Shown: positions 38,386 through 47,302 of the stretch, one piece after another
How the letters are laid out: every line of letters begins with the position of its first letter
How positions within the stretch are numbered: the first letter of the stretch is position 1
Source of the DNA: Pseudomonas shahriarae
GTDB lineage: Bacteria > Pseudomonadota > Gammaproteobacteria > Pseudomonadales > Pseudomonadaceae
Direction: 5' to 3'
DNA length: 64,000 nt
Assembly: GCF_014268455.2 (NCBI RefSeq)
Contig: NZ_CP077085.1
Location: 4,071,001-4,135,000, forward strand
Notes under the pieces: generated by a model
Database searches by the model: none
What the model was told of the DNA's origin: nothing
Seen by the model: the letters and a program-made list of their open reading frames with translations, nothing else
Made by a program: the position numbers and the translations under genes

Positions 38386-39012
38386 ATGCATAGCGTTCTT
38401 ATAGTTGACGATCACCCGGTCATTCGACTTGCCGTCCGGGTCCTGCTGGAAAAGCACGGTATGCGTGTGGTCGCCGAAGCAGACAATGGTATCGACGCTG
38501 TTCAACTCGTGCGCGACCTGACACCACAAGTGGTTGTCCTCGACATTGGCATTCCAAAGCTGGATGGCTATACCGTTATCTCTAGAATCAAAGCCTTGAA
38601 TGTACGCAGCGAGATTCTAATATTGACCTCTCAACCCGCCGATTCAGTGTGCCGGCGCTGCATCCAGCTGGGCGCTCGTGGCTTCGTCAATAAAGAAGAA
38701 GACTTGGGCAGCCTGATCAACGCGATCAAAGCCGTAGACGCCGGCTATAGCTTCTTCCCCTCTCTGTCCTTTGACAGCGTCAATTCAGCAGAACAACTTA
38801 CTGAGCTTGAACAAATTCAGTCCCTAACAGACCGTGAAGTGACGGTATTGCAACACCTGGCCCAGGGGTACACCAATAAGCAGATTGGTGAAATGCTCTT
38901 TCTCAGCAATAAAACTGTTAGCACCTATAAAACCCGATTGCTACAAAAGCTAGGCGCCGCCTCGCTGGTCGATCTGGCCGAGTTCGCCAAGCGCAATGCA
39001 TTGATTCCCTAA
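38386..39012 (+). CDS. LuxR/NarL-family response regulator, RocA/BvgA-like
   Basis: A 208-residue regulator: receiver with Asp8/Asp9, Asp53 (VVVLDIGIPKLDGY) and Lys in FVNKEED, then a GerE-type helix-turn-helix (LTDREVTVLQHLAQGYTNKQ with KTVSTYKTRLLQKLG). It is the presumed phosphorelay target of the hybrid kinase at 33219-36902 and the presumed activator of the fimbrial operon that starts 177 bp downstream on the same strand. The ribosome site is weak (AAGG 13 bases before the ATG). The TAGGAAATTTCC motif in its own and the pilin promoter is a candidate binding site. Confidence 0.88.
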   Translation: MHSVLIVDDHPVIRLAVRVLLEKHGMRVVAEADNGIDAVQLVRDLTPQVVVLDIGIPKLDGYTVISRIKALNVRSEILILTSQPADSVCRRCIQLGARGFVNKEEDLGSLINAIKAVDAGYSFFPSLSFDSVNSAEQLTELEQIQSLTDREVTVLQHLAQGYTNKQIGEMLFLSNKTVSTYKTRLLQKLGAASLVDLAEFAKRNALIP

Positions 39013-39031
39013 CTGCCAACCAGCAAATTTG

Positions 39032-39046
39032 TAGGAAATTTCCCTA
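39032..39046. promoter_or_regulatory. BvgA-like inverted site in fimbrial promoter
   Basis: TAGGAAATTTCCCTA, an inverted pair of TTTCCTA-type half-sites, about 145 bp before the first pilin gene. It shares the 12-base core TAGGAAATTTCC (other strand CTTAGGAAATTTCCC) with 38258-38270. Confidence 0.5.
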
Positions 39047-39188
39047 TCATGCATAGGCAACGTCCTACTCATTTCTTCCCCTGTCACTCCTAAACTGGCT
39101 CCAGCTCAAGGGTACGGCGATACCCCGGCGCAAAGAGAGTTCAATTGAGTCCCCTTCAAGGACACCAACATCAATTTAGGAGTTTCAA

Positions 39189-39743
39189 ATGAAAGTTAGT
39201 ACGTTGGCTGGCGCGATAATGGCAATCACCTTGGCTGCCACTTCTGCTGTCAGTGTTGCCAAAGATCAGGGTCACGGTGTGATTACCTTCAAGGGCGCGA
39301 TTATCGATTCGCCGTGTTCAATATCTCAAGAGTCGCAGTACCAGACTGTCGACATGGATCAAATCTCCAACGTAACCCTGAAAAACGGCGGCAAATCCAA
39401 CCCGACTCCTTTCAAAATTGAATTGCGCGGCTGTGACCTGGGCGCTCTGAAGTCTGCGACGGCAACCTTCACCGGTTCGCCCTCGTCGAACCCGGACCTG
39501 CTGTCGCTGAAAGGCACTGCCCAAGGTGCAAGCCTGGCCATTGCCGATCACTCCGGCGCGCTCATCAAACTCGGCAGTGCTTCGCCTGCGCAGTCGCTGT
39601 CCAATGGCGACACCTACCTGCAATTCAATGCTTATCTGCAGGGCGACATGCTTGCTGCGGAAGGCGGCGGCGAAGCTGCCGCAGCCGAAATCGTACCGGG
39701 TAACTTCGAGACGTTCGCCAACTTCACCCTCGCTTATCAGTAA
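39189..39743 (+). CDS. fimbrial major subunit (type 1 pilin family)
   Basis: A 184-residue secreted pilin. Signal peptide ends near AVSVA-KDQ. The mature domain has the Ig-like pilin pattern: GAIIDSPCSIS, a Cys43-Cys82 pair (RGCDLG), and a C-terminal beta-zipper strand FETFANFTLAYQ with the penultimate-position Tyr. Good ribosome site AGGAG. First gene of the chaperone/usher operon and the likely major rod subunit, since it is placed first and has its own leader region. Expression is likely controlled by the adjacent Roc-like regulators. Confidence 0.88.
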   Translation: MKVSTLAGAIMAITLAATSAVSVAKDQGHGVITFKGAIIDSPCSISQESQYQTVDMDQISNVTLKNGGKSNPTPFKIELRGCDLGALKSATATFTGSPSSNPDLLSLKGTAQGASLAIADHSGALIKLGSASPAQSLSNGDTYLQFNAYLQGDMLAAEGGGEAAAAEIVPGNFETFANFTLAYQ

Positions 39744-39816
39744 CGGATTTTGTCACTGAGGACTCCGCAGCACTTGCTGCGTGCTGCGTGCTGCGGAGAA
39801 CTTTGCGGAGGCGTAG

Positions 39817-40362
39817 ATGAGTCGTTCAACCGCATTGCTGGTCACGCTGGCCCTTTGCACCTTGGGCGGGCCTGTCTGTTTGGCTGAGCCGGTGGTGACT
39901 ACTGGGCTCAAGGGGCGAGTGCAGATGACCGGAAGCATTGTCGATAGCGCCTGCACTATCCGTATGGGTAATGATAGCCAGACGATTGCATTTAAGCCCA
40001 CAGCGCTTCACGGTTTAATCAATGGCGATACTACATCTAAACAACCCCTTAATATTTTTATAAATGACTGCATTACTTACCGCACGAACGACAACACTGA
40101 ACCTTCGCAGCGTTTCCAATTAACATTTGAAGGTGAGTCCAATGGTAAATACTTCAGTGTTCAAGGCGTCGCACAGGGCATTGCCTTACAAATCAAAGAC
40201 CAGGAAGGACAGTTAGTTTCACCCGGCATGTTACTACAACACAGCAGTATGTCTCCCGATATGCTGACTCTTAACTACTCGCTGTCACTCGTCGGCAGTG
40301 GACATACACTGGAAGCGGGCGACTATCACGCCACGATTAAGCTGAGTATTCAGCACTTCTGA
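39817..40362 (+). CDS. fimbrial subunit
   Basis: A 181-residue pilin-family protein with signal peptide (cleavage near CLAEP). Pattern: VQMTGSIVDSACTIRMG, a second Cys in FINDCITYR, and the C-terminal zipper GDYHATIKLSIQHF. Ribosome site GGAGG. Its middle is less GC-rich than the first pilin. It lies 73 bp after the first subunit and 44 bp before the usher, so it is probably a minor or alternative rod subunit. Confidence 0.85.
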   Translation: MSRSTALLVTLALCTLGGPVCLAEPVVTTGLKGRVQMTGSIVDSACTIRMGNDSQTIAFKPTALHGLINGDTTSKQPLNIFINDCITYRTNDNTEPSQRFQLTFEGESNGKYFSVQGVAQGIALQIKDQEGQLVSPGMLLQHSSMSPDMLTLNYSLSLVGSGHTLEAGDYHATIKLSIQHF

Positions 40363-40406
40363 ACTGCAGTTACGCAGTGCGCAGTTTCGCTCAAGGATTT
40401 AGTCAC

Positions 40407-42896
40407 GTGGATCACCGTAAGGCATTGGCTGCTACGGCGTTGTGTTGTGTCGCGACGTGGGTAAATGGAGCCGAAGAATTCCAATTCAACACCGAGGTAT
40501 TGGACCTCAAAGATCGCGAGAACCTTGATCTTGGAGTGTTTGCATCGGCCAACTTCATTATGCCCGGCCAGTACAGCCTGATGGTCCACATGAACCGCGA
40601 TACATTGACGGAATTCCCGATCGATTACCTCCCGGCCGACGACGATCCGAAAAGCAGCGTCGCCTGTCTTTCCCCAGCCTTGGTCAAGGAACTGGGTCTG
40701 AAAGAACACGTCCTAAAGTCCCTGACTTGGTGGCACGACGGCGCCTGTCTGAACCTCAGTAGTGTTCCTGGCATGCAGGCACGTGGCAGCCTGAGTACTT
40801 CGGCACTGTACGTGAGCATTCCCCAGGACCAACTGGAGTACACGGCGGCAAATTGGGATCCGCCTTCACGCTGGGACGACGGCATCGCCGGCGTGCTGTT
40901 CGATTACAACCTCAACGCCCAGACCACCGAACGCAAACAAGGTAAAGGACGCACCGATAACCTCAGCGGCAATGGTACCGCCGGTATCAACCTGGGTGCC
41001 TGGCGCTTGCGCGGCGACTGGCAAAGCCAGATGCAACGCAGCGCCGACCAGCCTTCACAGCAGCAATTTGCCTGGAGTCGCTTTTACGCTTTGCGCGCTG
41101 TGCCGTCGCTACGTTCGAACCTGATCCTCGGTGAAGACTACCTGGACTCGAACCTGTTCGGCAGTTTCCGCTACACCGGCGGCAACCTGAGCAGTAACGA
41201 CAACATGCTGCCCCCCAACCTCAGAGGTTATGCCCCAGAAATCAGCGGTGTAGCCCGCACCAACGCGCGCGTGGTAATTCGCCAGCAAGGCCGAGTGCTT
41301 TACGACACCCAGGTACCACCAGGCGCTTTTCGTATCCAGGACCTCAACGATGCGGTCTCTGGCCAACTTGACGTGCGCGTCGAAGAGCAGGACGGCAGCG
41401 TCCAAGAATTCCAGATGGACACCGCCAGCATCCCCTACCTGACCCGTCCGGGTTCGGTGCGCTACAAGCTAGCTGCCGGCAAACCCTCTGATTGGGAGCA
41501 TCAACTTGATGGCCCGGCATTCGCCACCGGTGAGTTTTCCTGGGGGGTGAGCAACGGTTGGTCGCTGTATGGCGGTGGCCTCGGCGCCAAGGACTACGGT
41601 TCGCTGGCTGTGGGTGTAGGCCGTGACCTCATGGCGTTCGGTGCATTGTCCGTCGACGTTACACAGTCGCGAGCGACGTTGCCGGAGCGCGACACATTGA
41701 GCGGTAAATCCTACCGCGCCAGTTACTCCAAACGCTTCGACGAGTACGACAGCCAGGTCACCTTTGCCGGCTACCGGTTCTCCGAGGAGAGCTACATGAG
41801 CATGAACGAATTCATCGAAGCCCGGCGAGGTGGCCAGCCACTGAACCAGAGCAAGGAAATGTATACCGCGACATTAAGCAAACAGTTTCGCGATTCCGCG
41901 CTGAGCGTGTACTTGAACTACAACCACCAGACCTATTGGAACAGCCAGGCGAGCGATCGCTATAGCCTGTCGTTGTCACGCTATTTCAACGTGGGAGGGT
42001 TGAAGAACCTCAGCCTGTCGCTCACCGCATACCAGAACAAGGCCCGCGGCACCTCAGATGACGGCGCTTACCTGTCGGTCAGTATTCCCTGGGGCAGCAA
42101 TGGCTCATTCAGCTACAACTCATCGGTAAACCAGGGGCAAAGCAGCCATAGCTTGAGTTACTACGACCGCATCGATGATCGTAACCACTACATGCTCAGC
42201 GCAGGCAAGGCCTCAAGCGGTGAAACGGCCAGCGGCTTCCTCTCTCATGATGGTGATGAGGCTCAGGTAACGGCCAGTGCCAGCTATCAGACCGGCGAGT
42301 ACACCTCGGCGAGCCTGTCTTTGCAAGGCGGAGCAACCCTGACCGGTGAAGGCGCGGCCCTGCACCGTAGCAGCCTCATGGGTGGCACCCGGCTTCTGGT
42401 TGATACCCAGGGCGTAGCCGGCGTACCGGTGCGCGGCAGCGGCGGGGTCACCCGCACCAACCGTTTCGGCAAGGCTGTGATTAGCGACGTGAACAGCTAC
42501 TACCGGAATCAGGCCAACATAGTTCTGGACAGCTTGGCCGACGACGTCGAAGCCACCCAATCAGTCACCCAGGCGACCCTGACCGAGGGCGCGATTGGCT
42601 ATCGCCGCTTTGACGTTATTGCCGGCTACAAGTCCATGGTCATCATTCGCATGGCAAACCGCCGCGCTCCGCCCTTCGGCGCGACCGCCCAGAACAGCCG
42701 CGGCCAGGAAACCGGCATTGTCGGTGAAGAAGGATCGACTTACCTAAGCGGCATAAAGCCAGGCGAAACCATGTCGCTGCATTGGGATGGCAGCGCACGA
42801 TGCACCTTCACCCTACCCGACCGGGTTACATCGCTTGAGCGACAACTGGAGCTGATGTGCCGGCCAGTCAGCGACGTGGATAACGCTGGCGCTTAA
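40407..42896 (+). CDS. fimbrial outer-membrane usher (FimD/PapC family)
   Basis: An 829-residue usher from the GTG at 40407, chosen because AAGGA lies 8 bases upstream; the frame opens at 40377 without such a site. Signal peptide (ATWVNGA), N-terminal chaperone-binding domain beginning EEFQFNTEVLDLKD, a 24-strand barrel with plug (PNLRGYAPEISGVARTNARV and GAFRIQDLN, the classic usher signature), and C-terminal domains with a Cys pair (RCTFTLP, ELMCRPV). It assembles and exports the subunits encoded around it. Length fits the family; no interruption seen. Confidence 0.93.
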   Translation: MDHRKALAATALCCVATWVNGAEEFQFNTEVLDLKDRENLDLGVFASANFIMPGQYSLMVHMNRDTLTEFPIDYLPADDDPKSSVACLSPALVKELGLKEHVLKSLTWWHDGACLNLSSVPGMQARGSLSTSALYVSIPQDQLEYTAANWDPPSRWDDGIAGVLFDYNLNAQTTERKQGKGRTDNLSGNGTAGINLGAWRLRGDWQSQMQRSADQPSQQQFAWSRFYALRAVPSLRSNLILGEDYLDSNLFGSFRYTGGNLSSNDNMLPPNLRGYAPEISGVARTNARVVIRQQGRVLYDTQVPPGAFRIQDLNDAVSGQLDVRVEEQDGSVQEFQMDTASIPYLTRPGSVRYKLAAGKPSDWEHQLDGPAFATGEFSWGVSNGWSLYGGGLGAKDYGSLAVGVGRDLMAFGALSVDVTQSRATLPERDTLSGKSYRASYSKRFDEYDSQVTFAGYRFSEESYMSMNEFIEARRGGQPLNQSKEMYTATLSKQFRDSALSVYLNYNHQTYWNSQASDRYSLSLSRYFNVGGLKNLSLSLTAYQNKARGTSDDGAYLSVSIPWGSNGSFSYNSSVNQGQSSHSLSYYDRIDDRNHYMLSAGKASSGETASGFLSHDGDEAQVTASASYQTGEYTSASLSLQGGATLTGEGAALHRSSLMGGTRLLVDTQGVAGVPVRGSGGVTRTNRFGKAVISDVNSYYRNQANIVLDSLADDVEATQSVTQATLTEGAIGYRRFDVIAGYKSMVIIRMANRRAPPFGATAQNSRGQETGIVGEEGSTYLSGIKPGETMSLHWDGSARCTFTLPDRVTSLERQLELMCRPVSDVDNAGA

Positions 42897-42917
42897 TTTA
42901 TTGCAATAGGTACCTCT

Positions 42918-43676
42918 ATGAAAGCTCGCTTCAAACGCAACACTCTGCCCCTGCTCGTTTTGATCGGCGCGTGCACCGCACAGACCTGCCAAGCCGCCGT
43001 GTCGCTTGATCGTACCCGGGTGATTTTTACCGGCAGCGAGAAATCGGTCAGCCTCAGCGTCAGCAACCAGAATACCCAACTGCCCTATTTGGCCCAGGCC
43101 TGGATTGAAAACGAACAGTCCGAGAAGATCACCAGCCCCCTGGTGGTACTGCCTCCAATCCAGCGCCTGGAAGCCGGCACCACCAGCCAGGTGAAAATTC
43201 AAGGTCTGCCTGAACTGGGCCAACTGCCCCAGGATCGCGAATCACTGTTCTACTTCAACCTTCGCGAAGTGCCGCCGCGCAGCGATAAACCAAACACTTT
43301 GCAGATCGCGCTGCAAACGCGAGTGAAGCTTTTCTATCGCCCCGTGGCTATTGCTCCAAAAGCCGGTCTCAATGAAGCCCCCTGGCAGGAAAAACTGACG
43401 CTTACCCGCCAGAACGACCGCTATTTAGTGAACAACCCGACGCCTTATTACATCACCGTGATCGATGCCACGCCCGACCTCAAAACCGCCAGCGCAACGG
43501 ACTTTAAGCCCTTGATGATCCCCCCCAGAGGTCAGTTGGATCTGGGTGTCAGCAGCAAGTCACTGGGCGACAAACCTGTACTGACCTACGTAAATGATTT
43601 CGGTGGCCGCCCGCAGCTGCAGTTCAGCTGCACCGCAGGTACCTGCACCGCCAGCGCCGTTGCCAACAACCGCTGA
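42918..43676 (+). CDS. periplasmic fimbrial chaperone (PapD family)
   Basis: A 252-residue chaperone with signal peptide (CQAAVSL). Domain 1 carries the conserved DRTRVIF Arg and the signature FYFNLREVPPRS; the Lys in LQTRVKLFYRP anchors subunit C-termini. Domain 2 ends with a Cys pair (FSCTAGTC). It donates a strand to each pilin before handing it to the usher. It is the only chaperone in the operon; P. aeruginosa cup loci often have two. It lies 21 bp after the usher gene. Confidence 0.92.
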   Translation: MKARFKRNTLPLLVLIGACTAQTCQAAVSLDRTRVIFTGSEKSVSLSVSNQNTQLPYLAQAWIENEQSEKITSPLVVLPPIQRLEAGTTSQVKIQGLPELGQLPQDRESLFYFNLREVPPRSDKPNTLQIALQTRVKLFYRPVAIAPKAGLNEAPWQEKLTLTRQNDRYLVNNPTPYYITVIDATPDLKTASATDFKPLMIPPRGQLDLGVSSKSLGDKPVLTYVNDFGGRPQLQFSCTAGTCTASAVANNR

Positions 43677-43714
43677 CACCGAGCCATGACCTGTTCAAGT
43701 GAGGGCAAATCACG

Positions 43715-44290
43715 ATGCTCGCAACACTTAGATGCCTGGTAGCCTTGCTGTGCAACGCCAGTGTTTGGACTTGGTCTCACGCCGCTGGCATTCCTGCACA
43801 GACGGCCGAACTCCAAGTCACCGGGAACTTGCTTGAGAGCGCCTGTTACCTAGATCCGAGCTCCGCCTATCAGACCTTGTCGCTGGGAGACCTGAGCACT
43901 GCGCGCCTTTCACGCATCGGCGATCAGGGCGCTCCGGTGGCCATGCAGCTCAAGTTGCAAGGCTGTGTGCGTAGCGATGGTGGTCGACGGGATGATCAGC
44001 AAGGCACGCTGGTTTGGAGCGCGATTGAACCGGTGGCTACGCTGGCCTTCAACGCGGTCGCGGATGCCGATACCCCCGACCTGATCAAGGTGGTTGGCGC
44101 CGAGGGCTTCGGCCTGCGTGTACTCGATGTCCAAGGCAACGACGTACGCCTAGGCCGCACCGCACCGGCCTGGTTCGTCTCGCCTGGAGAGAGCCAGTTG
44201 ACGTACTACATTCGTCCTGAACGCACCGCAGCCGCTTTGCGCCCCGGCGCCTTTCGCGCCAGTCTAAATGTGTACCTGACGTATGATTGA
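43715..44290 (+). CDS. fimbrial subunit
   Basis: A 191-residue pilin-family protein with signal peptide (SHAAG). Mature pattern QVTGNLLESACYLDPSSAYQ, second Cys in LQGCVRSDGG, C-terminal zipper FRASLNVYLTYD. The subunit is more GC-rich than the two that follow. It overlaps the next gene by 8 bp. Probably a minor or adaptor subunit; its exact place in the fibre cannot be read from sequence. Confidence 0.82.
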   Translation: MLATLRCLVALLCNASVWTWSHAAGIPAQTAELQVTGNLLESACYLDPSSAYQTLSLGDLSTARLSRIGDQGAPVAMQLKLQGCVRSDGGRRDDQQGTLVWSAIEPVATLAFNAVADADTPDLIKVVGAEGFGLRVLDVQGNDVRLGRTAPAWFVSPGESQLTYYIRPERTAAALRPGAFRASLNVYLTYD

Positions 44291-44783
44291 ATTTCCCGCG
44301 ATGAAAGTTGGAAAAACTGCACTTCTCGCCGTGCTAGTTACTTATGCATCTACTTCTCCCGCTAACGAGCGGGCAGTAAGAATTCAAGGTATTGTATATG
44401 CCGCAATTCCTTGTGTTATTAACAAAAACGAACCTATTACTCAGTCGTTTGGCGATGTGCAGACCACGGGCATCAATGGACATTACAAAACTATTACCCT
44501 GGGCTACTCCCTCGACTGCACACGCTCGTTGACAAATGATCTACGCCTGCAGATCCGCGGTAACGACGCGGGTTTCAACTCCACGCTGCTGAGAGTCCCA
44601 GGGTATGAAAACCTCGGCATCGCGTTAACAAAAGACGGTGAACCGCTGGCAATCAACACCTGGGCGAACTTTGACTCTCACAGGCAGCCATTATTGCAAG
44701 CAGTGTTGGTTAAACGCCAGAACAGCGAGATCAAGGCGGGTCCGTTTAGAGCTGGCGCAACCCTTGTGGTCGACTATCAATGA
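44283..44783 (+). CDS. fimbrial subunit
   Basis: A 166-residue pilin-like protein. The annotated ATG overlaps the previous gene; a second ATG at 44301 (MKVGKTALLAVLVTYAS) gives a cleaner signal peptide and may be the true start. Pattern: RIQGIVYAAIPCVINKNEPI, Cys in LDCTRS, C-terminal zipper FRAGATLVVDYQ. It is coupled to the next gene by a 4-bp overlap. Lower GC than the usher. Likely a minor subunit. Confidence 0.78.
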   Translation: MIEFPAMKVGKTALLAVLVTYASTSPANERAVRIQGIVYAAIPCVINKNEPITQSFGDVQTTGINGHYKTITLGYSLDCTRSLTNDLRLQIRGNDAGFNSTLLRVPGYENLGIALTKDGEPLAINTWANFDSHRQPLLQAVLVKRQNSEIKAGPFRAGATLVVDYQ

Positions 44784-45283
44784 AGACACTAGGTTACATG
44801 TTACCGGTACTATGGTTCACCGCCCTTAGCTTTCCGAGCCTGGCCCAGGAAAATCTGCAGTTCACCGGAAATTTGCTGGCGCCCCCCGTCTGTATTATTA
44901 GCAATAAGGGTGGCCGTATAGATGTGCACTTCGAGCGCAATATCGCCGTCAATCGCATTGATGGTGAGCTTTATCGCCAGGCGATCGCCTATCAGATCGA
45001 ATGTCCGGGTGCGGCTGGCACTGGTATCGCCTGGCACATGCGCCTGACTCTCAAAGGAGCGTACGCAGACTTCGAGCCTACTGCCCTGAAGACCTCGGTG
45101 GACAACCTAGGCATCAAAGTACTGCTCGGTGGCACCGTGCTGATTCCGAACGAATCTCGAGAGATCGATGTCAGCGCATCGACGCCACCGCTGCTCGAAG
45201 CCGTACCGGTAAAGCTCCCCGCTGCTCAGTTGCCCAGCACTGACTTTACCGCCTCAGCGCTTTTGATGGCCGAACTATACTAG
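44780..45283 (+). CDS. fimbrial subunit
   Basis: A 167-residue pilin-like protein with signal peptide (SLAQE). Pattern: LQFTGNLLAPPVCIISNKGG, Cys in YQIECPGA, C-terminal strand FTASALLMAELY. It starts on the last bases of the previous gene (ATGA), so the two are co-translated. It is closest in style to its upstream neighbour, which suggests the two arose by duplication. Confidence 0.78.
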   Translation: MKTLGYMLPVLWFTALSFPSLAQENLQFTGNLLAPPVCIISNKGGRIDVHFERNIAVNRIDGELYRQAIAYQIECPGAAGTGIAWHMRLTLKGAYADFEPTALKTSVDNLGIKVLLGGTVLIPNESREIDVSASTPPLLEAVPVKLPAAQLPSTDFTASALLMAELY

Positions 45284-45291
45284 GAGTATCT

Positions 45292-45825
45292 ATGGGTAAG
45301 TACACGACCACCTTAAGTACCTGGTTAGTTGTAAGCCTATGGTTGCCTGCAGCGCAGGCGACACCGGACAACCTGTACTTTTCTGGCACGCTGGTTAATG
45401 AACCTTGTGTGCTCGCGGAGAATGACAGGGAGATTCTGCGGGACTTCAGCACCGTAATCGACAAGGATCTTTATCTCAACGGCAGAACTAAGGGTCTCCC
45501 GATTGAACTACACCTGACCAACTGTGACCCGGATGTCGGCAAACGTATGGTCAGCATCACCTTCAGCGGCAATGAAAGCAAAGAGCCTCCCGGGCTGCTG
45601 GTGCTTCAAAGCGCCACAGTAAAAGGTCTGCTGGTCGGGCTGGAAACTAAAAGTGGCACTGCCCTGCCATTGAACAAGACTCACCGCATGGGGCCGCTAA
45701 CTATCGGCGACAATTTGCTCAGCTTCAATACTTACCTGCAGGGCGAGCCCAAGGCACTTGCTAATCACGCCCTAGGGCTTGGTGATTTTGAAGCATCTCT
45801 TACTTTTTCCCTAAGTTACGAGTAA
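45292..45825 (+). CDS. fimbrial subunit
   Basis: A 177-residue pilin-family protein with signal peptide (AAQAT). Pattern: LYFSGTLVNEPCVLAENDRE, Cys in LTNCDPDVG, LLSFNTYLQGEPKAL (a motif also seen in the first pilin as YLQFNAYLQGD), zipper FEASLTFSLSYE. Ribosome site AGGAG. It sits just before the tip gene, a position often taken by an adaptor subunit. Confidence 0.82.
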   Translation: MGKYTTTLSTWLVVSLWLPAAQATPDNLYFSGTLVNEPCVLAENDREILRDFSTVIDKDLYLNGRTKGLPIELHLTNCDPDVGKRMVSITFSGNESKEPPGLLVLQSATVKGLLVGLETKSGTALPLNKTHRMGPLTIGDNLLSFNTYLQGEPKALANHALGLGDFEASLTFSLSYE

Positions 45826-45830
45826 TCAAC

Positions 45831-46676
45831 ATGAAAAAAATTTCCGTAACGGTGCTGCAAAAAATTTTCGCTGGGATACTATTATGGGCCTCAGCGTTAC
45901 AAGCACAGGCCTACTACACCCTCACCACAACAGACAGTCGTATAGAATCGGGCGGGGTGCGCTATTATTTCCTAGTAAGCGGGTGGACAACTGGCGACAC
46001 CAGCCCGAGCCCTTGCGCATCCGACGACCCACAATTAACTTTATGCACAATTGGCATTGCTGCGCTGCAGCCATATTCGATTATCTATGTAGGAGAGTAC
46101 AACTCTTGGGAGGTACCTGTTCGCCATGGCGCGTCTACTTTGGGCCAATTACTCTCAGACCTACAGATGAAAGGATTTAGAATCCCTCTAAGTGGATCGA
46201 TTCTAGTTCCTCGTCAATATGCCGATAATAATATCTGCATAACATTTACGTACTCCCGAGTCGGCCCCAGTGTCGGCGGCGCCTATAATCCTTTCGGGCC
46301 ATGCGCCAGAGTTGGCCCTGTAGCAGTTCAATGCGAAATATCGGGGAATGCCACTATTGACCATGGAAGCCTTCCCGACAATAAATTATCAGGAGCAAAG
46401 GCTTCAACCCAGCTCGATTTGCAGTGCCGAGGCTCAACTAACGTTACAGTTTCAGCATCCAGGACAAACTCTTTAGGCGTGCAACTCGACGACTATTGGA
46501 CTCTATTCTCAAAGATCACCGTAAATGGCAAGGACGCGACTAGAGGCATCAATGTGAATGTTACTGATGGTCAAACCAGCAAATTAGACATTACCTCGAC
46601 ACTGAGTACCCCCACGGGAGCAGTCACACCCGGCAAGTTCACCGGTTTCACGGTGATTACCGTTTCACCGCCTTGA
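45831..46676 (+). CDS. two-domain fimbrial tip adhesin
   Basis: A 281-residue protein with signal peptide (ALQAQAY). The C-terminal ~130 residues form a pilin domain (VQCEISGNATIDHGSLPDN, LQCRGSTNVTVS, then FTGFTVITVSPP). The N-terminal ~140 residues are unlike pilins, with three Cys pairs' worth of Cys (SPCASDD, LTLCTIG, NICITF, GPCARV), as expected of a receptor-binding domain. One such gene at the end of a chaperone/usher operon normally encodes the tip adhesin. Low GC relative to the usher suggests faster divergence or separate origin. Confidence 0.78.
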   Translation: MKKISVTVLQKIFAGILLWASALQAQAYYTLTTTDSRIESGGVRYYFLVSGWTTGDTSPSPCASDDPQLTLCTIGIAALQPYSIIYVGEYNSWEVPVRHGASTLGQLLSDLQMKGFRIPLSGSILVPRQYADNNICITFTYSRVGPSVGGAYNPFGPCARVGPVAVQCEISGNATIDHGSLPDNKLSGAKASTQLDLQCRGSTNVTVSASRTNSLGVQLDDYWTLFSKITVNGKDATRGINVNVTDGQTSKLDITSTLSTPTGAVTPGKFTGFTVITVSPP

Positions 46677-46695
46677 GTTGCGTGTGATCGCAACT
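46676..46695 (+). terminator. short hairpin after fimbrial operon
   Basis: AGTTGCG, 6-base loop, CGCAACT, directly at the stop of the last fimbrial gene and followed by TGTTAAAAAAG. The T-tract is poor, so this is a weak terminator candidate. Confidence 0.4.
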
Positions 46696-46812
46696 TGTTA
46701 AAAAAGCGCTTTCCGTGATCCAGTAACGCTGTTTAATAATCGCCCAGGGCCTGTACGAAATACTTTGAAACCGCCGTTGCCACACCTGAGATACGAGATC
46801 AACAGCGCGGTA

Positions 46813-47127
46813 CTAGGACGCGGCGGGCCAATCAATTGCGAGCGGATACCCTTCCTGCTCAGGCACGCGGCTCAGGGCCACGCGGTACTTCTTACAGGCC
46901 TTGAGGGTCGTCAGCTCTGCCGCTGTAGCGTCGTCGATATCGACTGCATCCTGCAGGTGCCTGATTGCGTAATCCGCCTCGGCTCGCAAGTGCGCGATCT
47001 GGGTTTGTGCAGCCACCACAGGATCAAGCGCAGGTGGCGGCAGCTCTTCCTGTGGGGGCAGATCCGGCACCAGGATGTGCAGCGTGATCATGACCTTCAA
47101 ATCGTACGACTCGCCCTCTTTGGCCAT
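46813..47127 (-). pseudogene. phage tail-fibre assembly protein, probable 5'-truncated remnant
   Basis: About 104 codons. The C-terminal part, LRAEADYAIRHLQDAVDIDD, then LKACKKYRVALSRVPEQEGY and PLAIDWP, matches Pseudomonas phage/pyocin tail-fibre assembly chaperones. These are longer and begin with a fibre-like N-terminus that is absent here; the first ~15 residues look unrelated. With no tail genes around it, this is a prophage leftover. Confidence 0.65.
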
Positions 47128-47302
47128 GGTGAGTGGCGAGGCATTCCTATGGCCAACACAAAGCTGGCGACGGTCCTAGAAACCGCGCCGCGTTTCATCA
47201 GGGCATCGGCAGCCCCGCATATCTCAGCATATGCCGAGCGGTTTTCAAGAACACCGTTCGCCCCCACGTCCGCGAATTCCCCATGGAGATGGCGCGCCGG
47301 TG

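Noticed and set aside
39189..46676. Assignment of the fimbrial operon to a named P. aeruginosa cup cluster
   Set aside because: Gene order (pilin, pilin, usher, chaperone, four pilins, tip) and the single chaperone differ from cupA to cupE, so no symbol was given.
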